Shown here piece by piece: positions 19,501 through 25,963 of a DNA stretch of 64,000 nucleotides (its first letter is position 1; every line of letters starts with the position of its first letter). Where the stretch lies: NCBI GenBank assembly GCA_032252755.1, contig JAVUPY010000054.1, positions 62,001-126,000 of the forward strand. The letters are read 5' to 3'. The DNA is from Terriglobia bacterium. Its GTDB lineage: Bacteria; Acidobacteriota; Terriglobia; Terriglobales; Acidobacteriaceae. The notes under the pieces are model-generated. The model did not search any database. It had not been told where the DNA came from and saw nothing but the letters and a program-made list of their open reading frames with translations. The position numbers were made by a program, and so were the translations under genes.

Positions 19501-20466
19501 TACGCCATGTTCACCACCAACACCTACGCGTCGTATGCCGATCCAGTCGGGTTCATCTTCGACGTTCCGCCCGCATTTGGTGCCGGCAGTCCCTACTCGA
19601 GCACTCTCGATCCACAAGGCAATGGTCTTGTCCTGTTCCACCCGCAATTCCAGTCCATACCAACCTGGATGAACTGGGGGAACTCGCACTTCCATAGCCT
19701 GCAGATCGGGTTGCGACGCAACTTCGGCGCTTACACCTTCGGCGCCAACTATGTCTGGTCCAAGTCGATCGACAACGGTTCCTCACCGGAGAATGCCGAC
19801 CTGTTCGGCGTCAACGGTTCGCTCACCGGCCAGATGACGAACGCGCTTTTCCCCGCCGGAGATCGAGGCCTTTCCGACTTCGATGTCCGTCACAACTTCA
19901 ACGCCCACTGGATTATCGACATGCCATTCGGCGAAGGACGTCCGCTGGGCAGAAATGCCAAGGGCCTGTTGAACCAGATTATCGGCGGTTGGCAGTTTGC
20001 CGGCGATTGGCGCTTCCGTACCGGCTTCCCGCTGAGTCCGGGCAACGGCTTCAACTTCGCAACCAACTGGTATCTCACGCCGCCTGGCACGCAGACGGCA
20101 GCAATCGCGTCGAGCGTCACCAAGAAGGATCCTGATGGAGTTCCCAATCTCTTCAGCGATCCGAACGCGATCATCAGCAAACTCGCCTACACGCGTCCGG
20201 GCGGCGTCGGTACCCGTAATGCCGTTCGCGGGCCCGCCTACTCGAATGTAGATACGGGCTTGCACAAGGAATTCAAGCTCCCCATCGAGGGACACTCACT
20301 CGAATTCCGCTGGACCGTGTTCAACGCATTCAACACCGTAAACTTCAGCCCGGGCGACATCGATTTCGACATCGAAGCAGGTGCGACTTTCGGTCGCATC
20401 TATTCCACCGCCGGCCCGCGTGGCGGCGCGCGCGAAATGGAGTTCGCTCTCCGTTACTCCTTCTAA
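16543..20466 (+). CDS. TonB-dependent receptor, Oar-like, with carboxypeptidase-regulatory-like domain
   Basis: This 1307-residue outer-membrane protein has a signal peptide (about 1-19, ending TAIAQ) and a carboxypeptidase D regulatory-like beta-sandwich (about 25-110: VAGIVKDITGAVVPGVEVT). A plug domain follows (about 115-260: VDGIDSNNWETQ) and then a long beta barrel ending in the aromatic residue required for insertion (ALRYSF). The family is greatly expanded in Acidobacteria; ligands are generally unknown, probably polysaccharide or siderophore-like. GGGAGG precedes ATG. No TonB, ExbB or substrate-binding gene adjoins. A strong bidirectional terminator follows the stop. Confidence 0.92.
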   Translation: MSHLRSLLVLLAFTATAIAQSSDTTSVAGIVKDITGAVVPGVEVTATNIESSAMRTTVTDSTGAYFFAQLKPGSYRIKATHTGFKTVTRDVQLLVASPGTVDFEMPVGATNEMVEVAASNVTVNTYDATVGNAIGENAVKTLPFLARNAASLLTLQPGVIQTGASDTDLLSMGSTRNLDERDGAVNGVRSNQTNVTVDGIDSNNWETQAAFSSALPVTLDSIQEFRVTTSNANPTEGVSGGAQVALVTKSGSNNWHGNLRWYHRNTATAANSYFNNLNDIEKPKLMRHIGGGSLGGPIKKNRAYFFVDYEFRRDRSEEGVRRYVPSDILKSGNLIYAVDSSIEGFNSSDPNLFPCPNGNGEFCRTLTGSDLAAIDPAGLGVNPAMLNYMAQYPTGNDPTQGLDAGLSFTGFRFNSPLNTDNHVWTSRLDFNLTQDGKHTLYWRGTLGNIRTALAPSQFPGQDTSSTLRNNTKGFAMGYTAQLSDTLINTVRYGLTRLGISESGSGGSAFSVRSFSDVRDFAYRPLARQIPIHDIKDDLTWMKGSHSFQLGGSMMFTRAHRSSYNLSYPAFSVNNGFCAAQCSEPLTALTEDADPSNDPLDANSFVRAFMMLTGPITQVNASYLVDAKSKEFLPSGSPLDRHYAANDFELYFQDTWRLKQNLTLTAGLRWSYFSPVWETNGNMVRPTVDVSDWWAQRVSDQLAGIPSDAMPLLQFDLAGKANGKSGWWNPDHNDFAPRVALAWSPPYDSGILKGLFGGPGKSSVRLGAGMFYNRFGGALAVTTDNAGSPGMSNALISSAGAFGLDTTPGGWAMAPRFSGTCDATGCTGLPDVSDFITPPTTASFPFTPDASTAWEGFMVDNNLRTPYSINLTFGIQRELPWKMVLDTSYVGTLGRKLMVKPDLGQFYGLFTDPASKQTFWGAYNQLVDYQGPDPYNPTVNPYSVAALSSIPNIAFFDNVMPNLPIYLANFLGEADIPYSTLTPTQAYYAMFTTNTYASYADPVGFIFDVPPAFGAGSPYSSTLDPQGNGLVLFHPQFQSIPTWMNWGNSHFHSLQIGLRRNFGAYTFGANYVWSKSIDNGSSPENADLFGVNGSLTGQMTNALFPAGDRGLSDFDVRHNFNAHWIIDMPFGEGRPLGRNAKGLLNQIIGGWQFAGDWRFRTGFPLSPGNGFNFATNWYLTPPGTQTAAIASSVTKKDPDGVPNLFSDPNAIISKLAYTRPGGVGTRNAVRGPAYSNVDTGLHKEFKLPIEGHSLEFRWTVFNAFNTVNFSPGDIDFDIEAGATFGRIYSTAGPRGGAREMEFALRYSF

Positions 20467-20470
20467 ACAA

Positions 20471-20504
20471 AAAGATCCGGGACGAGCAATCGCCCCGGAT
20501 CTTT
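20471..20504. terminator. bidirectional intrinsic terminator
   Basis: AAAGATCCGGG (20471-20481) and CCCGGATCTTT (20494-20504) are perfect 11-bp arms with A and T runs at the outer ends. It serves both the receptor gene and the converging PilZ gene. Confidence 0.88.
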
Positions 20505-20568
20505 CCATAGAAAAATCGGCTTCTTAAAATCGACGTTCGAGGTCAACCCACGCGTCTCAAATCGCGCT

Positions 20569-20925
20569 CTAGTCGTTGCTCGCCCTCGGAACGCGTTCCG
20601 TGATCCTCTGTCCAGTGCTCTCCAGGATGTGCGCCTTCGGCCCAAGGTCAACGAGCCAGAACCGCTGCCCGTCGTCCAGCAGTTGCATTCCTATCGCGTA
20701 GTCGCTGGCGTTCCTGCGCATGGGCTTGGACCAGACCACAACCGCCCGTGCGCGTTTCTTCTTGTACTCGAGCACTACGTCGCGACCCGCATCGAGGTTG
20801 AAAGGTAGAACCACCTTTACGCCCGAAGCGCTGATGTCCATGGTGTGTACAAAGTGAGTATCGGCTTCCGTACCGATCGTGATCTTCAAAGGCAGAATGG
20901 CGGCCAAACGGGGAGATTTGTCCAT
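20569..20925 (-). CDS. PilZ-like domain protein
   Basis: The 118-residue protein has the fold and pattern of small PilZ domains: a basic start (MDKSPRLAAILPLKITIG), the core TMDISASGVKVVLP resembling the D/NxSxxG motif, a second strand region with VVVWSKP and IGMQLLDD. The RxxxR motif that binds cyclic di-GMP is not clear, so binding is uncertain; it may only contact protein partners. The start is placed at ATG 20925; a 70-residue in-frame extension to 21135 is not conserved-looking. It may be linked to surface motility or polysaccharide control. Confidence 0.7.
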   Translation of the reverse strand: MDKSPRLAAILPLKITIGTEADTHFVHTMDISASGVKVVLPFNLDAGRDVVLEYKKKRARAVVVWSKPMRRNASDYAIGMQLLDDGQRFWLVDLGPKAHILESTGQRITERVPRASND

Positions 20926-21184
20926 AATTAGTTCCGGACCGCTATGGAAACACATCCCCAGCCCCCGCGCACGGTTACCAAAGACGCATGTAAGACACGG
21001 AAATGCCTTCGTACTAACGATCACTTGATTAACGCAGAATCGATTTCGGGTGCCCCATTCAAACCGTATTTCGGCTCGAGTTGGATAGTTCCTTAGGAAA
21101 CCCGATCTTTGTGTACTCCACTCGGGGTGCCCCATTCTAAATGCCCTCTTTTGGCGTTCAGGGTGGGGTAGTTCTCTGCATGAT

Positions 21185-21569
21185 CTATTGCGCGAGTACC
21201 AGTTCCAGCGTCGTCTCTTTCCTCTTCGCCGTCTTAAGCCCCCTCACATACTTCGCATTCGCCTTCGACGTGTACTTCGCCGCATACGCCTCGTCCGCGG
21301 CATCGTTAACCCGTTGACTGCGGAGCGGAACTCCGCGAACCGGCACCTCGAGATCGCCAATTCACACGCCCCCGCGGCTCTGAAAGAAACGCCCGATACC
21401 ACCCCTTCGGCTTATCGTTCCACGACCGCACAATCACCCGCCCCTCAACAACCACCACCCACACAGCAATGAACCGATGATTGCCCGAGCGGATATACAG
21501 GTATTTCGTGGCTTCGAAAGCGGTAAGAGCTTGAGTCTGGAAGGACTTATTCATCAAAGCGACTCTCAA
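21185..21569 (-). pseudogene. frameshifted DUF2255-like protein gene
   Basis: The first frame (from 21569 or ATG 21554) gives a domain with YLYIRSGNHRFIAVWVVVVE and SWNDKPKGWYRAF. Near 21350 it runs into unrelated sequence, while the adjacent frame resumes with GDLEVPVRGVPLRSQRVNDA and YAAKYTSKANAKYVRGLK and stops at 21185. The N- and C-halves together match the DUF2255 pattern (about 125 residues, nitroreductase-associated split-barrel-like). It sits 11 bases after the ADOP permease stop and so may be the tail of that operon. The break could be a real mutation or a sequencing error. Confidence 0.6.
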
Positions 21570-21580
21570 GCAACCGAACT

Positions 21581-24328
21581 TTAAAAAACCTGGCCCTCAC
21601 ACCCGGACCTTAGTGCAACTGTCGGATCAACCATGGCAGCCTTTAGAGCGGGAATAATGCTCGCGGTTAGGGTGATCGTTGTAACCATCAGAATTACGGT
21701 CGCGAATACGGCCGGATCGGCAGGGGAAATGCCCCAGAGCTGATTCGCGATGAACCGACCAGTCGCGTTGCTTGCACCTATGCCAAGCAGCACGCCAACT
21801 GCAACCACTCTCATATTGCGCCCGAGAACAGTCCGCAGAATGTGGTGTCGTTGGGCTCCGAGTGCGGTTCGGATTCCGAATTCATAAGTCCGCAACGACA
21901 CCTCATAAGCGGTCACACTGAATAACCCGACCATCACCAGAACCAGCGCGATACCTGCCAGCGGCGCGAACATTCGAACCGACATCTCAGGAGTGGCATA
22001 AGTGAATTCTTGGAAGTACTGCGCCAATGGCCGATAGACCCAGAAAATTTCGTTCGGGTCCACGCTCCACACCTGTTCCTGGATCGCGTGCATCATCGAA
22101 GCCGGATCGACCCTTGTCTTCACGAGCACGACCACACCGCCGCTCAGCAGAGGCGGCGTAAACGCCATTGGCATCGCTGGTTGTTGGAGACCGCCATTCT
22201 TGACGTCGGCAACCACGCCAATGATTCGGAAATATGCGTCGTGTTTCGGTGCATCCCCTTCATGCAGCCAACTTTTAACCAACAATTGTTTGCCTACAGG
22301 ATCGTCATCGCCAAACAAATCGCGACTGAGCTTCTGAGTCAAGACAGTAACAAGCCGTCGGCCCTGCACTTCGTCGCGAGTGAACCAGCGGCCACGCAGC
22401 AGCTGAAATCGAAGAGCATTGAGGCAGTTTTCGTCGCACTCGTTGATTCCCGACTCTTCCGAACGCGCATTGCCCGGTGTCGAAACCTGCGGGCCGGTCG
22501 TTGGTCCATAACCCGGGATCGTGTTGTCGATGGCGACAGACTCAACCCCTGGCAAGCGCCCAATCCGTTCCATCATGGACTGTAGCTGAGCTTGCCACGC
22601 GGCACTCGCCATGCGCGCACGGTCGGGAACGTAGTCATGACCGCGAACAGGGCCGAATACCATGAGCAGTAGGTTGTCGGGGTCAAAACCCAATGGGACA
22701 TGCGTTAGCCGGTATAGACTACGCGTAAATAGTCCCGCGCTTACAAGCAGTACCAGTGACAACGCCACTTCGCCCATGACCAGCAGCGAGCGCACCTTGC
22801 GACTGCGCCGGGAATCAGCTGAGCGGTTCCTGCCACTTCCGGTAAGGTATTTCTGCGGGTTAGTGCGCCACGCATAAGCCGCAGGAGCGATTCCGCAGAT
22901 AAGAGTGGTAATTGTCGCTGATGCGACTGCGAACAGCAGAACGGGCATGTTGAGCCCAATCGCAAGTTCCGCGGAGAGATCGGCCAACGCAGGCTGATGA
23001 AGTATCGTATTGGCAGCCCGCGCTCCGAACCATGCCATGCCGCATCCCAGCAGAGAAGCAGCGATCGCCAGCACCGCGGCTTCTATCAGTAGCTGGAATG
23101 TGATCCTCGAACGGGACGCTCCCAGCGCTGATCGAACCGCCATCTCCCGCTCCCGTATCGAAGCGCGCGACATCAGCAAAATGGCGATGTTCGTGCAAGC
23201 AATGACAAGAACCATTACGGCCGCCGCGAGCAATGCCCAAAGCATTCTCTTCATGTCTGCGCGGAAGATCGCACCCGACGACGACGCTAGGCGGTAATCG
23301 GTAAGAGACTCGATGCCAGTTGTGAACCGTTTAGGAAAATCATCCGGATGCTGCTGGGCAATCCGGCGAACAATCACATCCAGCTCCGCTGATGCGCTCT
23401 TGATACCCACTCCAGGCTTTAAACGCGCCAGCAACCGGACTGCCGCATAATGAGGACCCGCTGTCGTGGACGCCGATGTGAATGGAATCCATACCTGGTT
23501 CAGAATGCCGGCACGAGAGAATGCCTCGAACTGAGGCGGCATTATGCCGACGAGCGTCCGCGGCTCTCCATTCACGATGAAGCTCTGTCCCACTAACCGA
23601 AGATCGCCGTGGAACTCGCGTGTCCACGTGCGATAGCTCATTACGAATATCGGGGCAGCATCCGGGTTCCCGTCTCCCGGCACAATGCCGCGGCCCAGAA
23701 GTGGCGGTACGCCGTAAAACTGAAATGCGTCATCGGTGACGAGTCCGGAAAAGAGCTGAAATGTCTCAGCGCCATTGCTGAGCAGCACGCTCCCGCCCGA
23801 CTCATATCCGACTACCTGCTCAAAAATGTCATTATCGCGACGGATTACGTTCAGGTCGGCCAGCTTGCATGACAGCGTCTCCGCCTGCTTCGTTACTCCC
23901 GCCCATTCACCCGGAGCATGGATGACGGGCACCACCAGGCGATTCGCGTCTTTAGCCGCGATCGAATTAAAGAAAACGTTGTAGAAGACACTGAACATCA
24001 CCGTCGATGCGCCGATGCCCACTGCGAGCGCACCGATGGCCGTCGCTGCGAAGCGCGGGTGTTGACGTAGGTTGCGCAATGCATACCGCAGGTCTTGCTC
24101 GACGCGCTCGTACAGAGCGCCCGCCCGAATGCTGCGCACCTTCTCCTTAACCAATTCAATGCCATCGAGTTCTATGCGAGCAGCGCGCCGGGCGGCATTC
24201 GGATCCATACCGGCCGCGATCTTCTCGTCAATCAGCAAATCGAGACTCGCCTGCAATTCATCATCGAGCTCGCGTTCCACGCTGTCGCGTTGAAATAGAT
24301 TGCGGAACAGACTCAACAGGCGATGCAT
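21581..24328 (-). CDS. ADOP-family ABC transporter permease (MacB/FtsX type)
   Basis: The 915-residue membrane protein belongs to the acidobacterial duplicated orphan permease family. It has an N-terminal cytosolic segment (about 1-75, RDSVERELDDELQASLD), a first membrane helix (about 95-120), a MacB-type periplasmic core (125-330), a three-helix FtsX unit (about 365-470), a second periplasmic domain (505-700) and a second FtsX unit (about 785-900, ending PTVALRSG). It is likely a mechanotransmission permease for export of peptides, lipids or drugs. No ATPase is encoded beside it, as is typical. GGAGG lies 8 bases before ATG; the PadR gene is 24 bases upstream, in one operon. Confidence 0.92.
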   Translation of the reverse strand: MHRLLSLFRNLFQRDSVERELDDELQASLDLLIDEKIAAGMDPNAARRAARIELDGIELVKEKVRSIRAGALYERVEQDLRYALRNLRQHPRFAATAIGALAVGIGASTVMFSVFYNVFFNSIAAKDANRLVVPVIHAPGEWAGVTKQAETLSCKLADLNVIRRDNDIFEQVVGYESGGSVLLSNGAETFQLFSGLVTDDAFQFYGVPPLLGRGIVPGDGNPDAAPIFVMSYRTWTREFHGDLRLVGQSFIVNGEPRTLVGIMPPQFEAFSRAGILNQVWIPFTSASTTAGPHYAAVRLLARLKPGVGIKSASAELDVIVRRIAQQHPDDFPKRFTTGIESLTDYRLASSSGAIFRADMKRMLWALLAAAVMVLVIACTNIAILLMSRASIREREMAVRSALGASRSRITFQLLIEAAVLAIAASLLGCGMAWFGARAANTILHQPALADLSAELAIGLNMPVLLFAVASATITTLICGIAPAAYAWRTNPQKYLTGSGRNRSADSRRSRKVRSLLVMGEVALSLVLLVSAGLFTRSLYRLTHVPLGFDPDNLLLMVFGPVRGHDYVPDRARMASAAWQAQLQSMMERIGRLPGVESVAIDNTIPGYGPTTGPQVSTPGNARSEESGINECDENCLNALRFQLLRGRWFTRDEVQGRRLVTVLTQKLSRDLFGDDDPVGKQLLVKSWLHEGDAPKHDAYFRIIGVVADVKNGGLQQPAMPMAFTPPLLSGGVVVLVKTRVDPASMMHAIQEQVWSVDPNEIFWVYRPLAQYFQEFTYATPEMSVRMFAPLAGIALVLVMVGLFSVTAYEVSLRTYEFGIRTALGAQRHHILRTVLGRNMRVVAVGVLLGIGASNATGRFIANQLWGISPADPAVFATVILMVTTITLTASIIPALKAAMVDPTVALRSGCEGQVF

Positions 24329-24352
24329 TCCAATGCCTCCGGAAGAGCAGAC

Positions 24353-24682
24353 CTAAGTAGCTTCCAATGCATTTCCAATCGCAACCGCAATGCGCTCCCA
24401 GTTGCTCGTTTCTTCGGCAAGTTGTCGACGCCCTGAGGCGGTGAGACGGTAGAACTTGGCGCGTCGTCGATTCTCCGATTCACCCCACTCCGATGTCAGC
24501 CATCCCTTCTCTTCCAACCGGTGAAGGGCAGGAAATAACGATCCCGGCCCAACCTCGAACGTTCCCCGCGTGATCTGTTCGACCCGCCGAGCCACACCCA
24601 CGCCGTGATTAGGCTCGAGCGCCAAGGCTTTGAGGATCAATAAGTCGAGTGTGCCCTGAAGTAAGTCAGTCTTGCCCGTCAT
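24353..24682 (-). CDS. PadR family transcriptional regulator
   Basis: This 109-residue winged-helix repressor begins LLQGTLDLLILKALA, has GSLFPALHRLEEKGWL as recognition helix and wing, and RRAKFYRLTASGRRQL, with a short C-terminal dimerisation helix. PadR proteins of this short class commonly sit directly before ADOP permeases in Acidobacteria and repress the pair. A perfect 12-bp-arm palindrome lies 7 bases upstream of its start codon and is the likely operator. Confidence 0.92.
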   Translation of the reverse strand: MTGKTDLLQGTLDLLILKALALEPNHGVGVARRVEQITRGTFEVGPGSLFPALHRLEEKGWLTSEWGESENRRRAKFYRLTASGRRQLAEETSNWERIAVAIGNALEAT

Positions 24683-24688
24683 AGAGAG

Positions 24689-24715
24689 CTCTCATATCGA
24701 ATGTCGATATGAGAG
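24689..24715. promoter_or_regulatory. PadR operator palindrome
   Basis: CTCTCATATCGA (24689-24700), three bases ATG, TCGATATGAGAG (24704-24715): a perfect inverted repeat. It lies between padR (starting 24682, minus strand) and nfo (plus strand) and would cover the padR promoter. Autoregulation by PadR is inferred from position and family habit. Confidence 0.8.
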
Positions 24716-24803
24716 TATCGTTAGTTTTGATAGCGGTCAATCCCAGGTTTGGGCCCTCAGCTCCGCTGACTGCCGAGTACCGACAGCCCTTTAGAATAGA
24801 ACC

Positions 24804-25769
24804 ATGCCCCACCGCCTCAAGGGCCCAGAGAAAGACATCCTCAAACTTCTTCCCCCGAAGCCCGCCTCGCCGCCGACCTCGCGCCGCATCGGCATTCACT
24901 GCTCCACCGCTGGTGGCGTCGAAACCGCGGCCGAACGTGCCTGGCGACTCGGCTGTAACGCCTTCCAGGCTTTTTCGTCGAGTCCGCGCCAGTGGGCTCC
25001 GTACTCGCTCGGCAAGCCGCAATGCGAGACGATGAGCCGCCTTCGCGAAAAATACGATCTCCGGCCACTCGCCATCCACGCCAACTACCTGATTAATGTC
25101 GCTGGCGCCAACACCGGCTTCCGCAAGAAATCCATTGCCGCCTTTCGCGGCGAAGTCGAACGCGCTCTCGCCCTCTGCGCCGAATACCTTGTCCTGCACC
25201 CCGGCTCCTTCCGCGACCTCACCCGCGAGCAGGGCCTCGCCAACGCCGCCGCCGCGATTGAAGAGTCCGTGCGCAGCCTCGATCTCGCGCGCGGCGGCCT
25301 AACCATCCTCATCGAAAACACCGCCGGCGCCGAGTTCTCCCTCGGCAGCAAGTTCGACCAGGTCGCCGAGCTTTGCGATCGTCTCCGCGCCCACGTTCCC
25401 GTCGCCGCCTGCATCGACACCTGTCACACCTGGGTAGCCGGCTACGACATCGTCAGCCCCACCGGCTACGAGACAACGCTCCGCGAACTCGACTCCACCG
25501 TCGGCCTCAACAACGTCCTCGTCTGGCATTGCAACGACGCCAAGGCCGCCTTCGGCAGCAAACTCGACCGCCACCAGCACATCGGCGAAGGGTCGATCGG
25601 CCTCGAACCCTTCCGCCGCCTCCTCAACGACCCGCGCACCGCCCACGCCGCCTTCCTCGCCGAAACCCCTGTCGACCAACCCCTAGACGACCTCAAGAAC
25701 GTGAATGCGCTGAAATCCCTCGTAGCTCCCTCCAAGCCCTCGCGCCGGAAACCGAAGAAAAGCAATTGA
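24804..25769 (+). CDS. nfo: deoxyribonuclease IV (apurinic endonuclease IV)
   Basis: The 321-residue AP endonuclease cleaves 5-prime to abasic sites in base excision repair, using three zinc ions in a TIM barrel. Family features visible are RIGIHCSTAGGVETA, HANYLINVAG, LVLHPGSF, ILIENTAG, ACIDTCHTW and VWHCNDAKAAFGSKLDRHQHIGEG, which supply the zinc-binding His, Glu and Asp residues. It carries about 25 extra N-terminal residues and a lysine-rich tail (SRRKPKKSN). Its stop codon lies within the first word of a periodic repeat array. Confidence 0.94.
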   Translation: MPHRLKGPEKDILKLLPPKPASPPTSRRIGIHCSTAGGVETAAERAWRLGCNAFQAFSSSPRQWAPYSLGKPQCETMSRLREKYDLRPLAIHANYLINVAGANTGFRKKSIAAFRGEVERALALCAEYLVLHPGSFRDLTREQGLANAAAAIEESVRSLDLARGGLTILIENTAGAEFSLGSKFDQVAELCDRLRAHVPVAACIDTCHTWVAGYDIVSPTGYETTLRELDSTVGLNNVLVWHCNDAKAAFGSKLDRHQHIGEGSIGLEPFRRLLNDPRTAHAAFLAETPVDQPLDDLKNVNALKSLVAPSKPSRRKPKKSN

Positions 25770-25904
25770 CGATTTTTACATTGACGATTGAAAGGCAACG
25801 GCAATGACGAAATGACGAATCCCGGAATGACGAATGAAAAGCAAACACCGCTTTGGCCTTGGTTTTCCAATCGTCAATGAGAAAATCGTCAATCGTCAAT
25901 CCCG
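25766..25904. repeat. inverted pair of 7-bp periodic arrays between nfo and leuS
   Basis: The left arm contains TTGACGATT and CATTGACGATTG (25779-25790). The right arm has CAATCGTCAATG (25868-25879), a perfect 12-bp inverse complement, followed by AATCGTC repeated every 7 bases. Between them lies AATGACG every 7-8 bases. The left arm begins on the nfo stop codon. Confidence 0.75.
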
Positions 25905-25913
25905 GCCTTCCCC

Positions 25914-25925
25914 ACGTTGTAAAAT
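25914..25925 (+). promoter_or_regulatory. extended -10 element for leuS
   Basis: ACGTTGTAAAAT contains an extended -10 (TGTAAAAT) 38 bases before the leuS start. The same 12 bases recur at 34417-34428. No clear -35 is visible. Confidence 0.4.
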
Positions 25926-25963
25926 CAAAGATTCATACTTTCTTCGTTTTCCCGCGTGTATCC

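Noticed and set aside
21188-21472. Plus-strand frame of 94 codons
   Set aside because: It is the antisense of the broken DUF2255-like gene.
25853-25963. 37-codon extension of leuS
   Set aside because: It passes through a periodic array and the probable leuS promoter; not conserved-looking.
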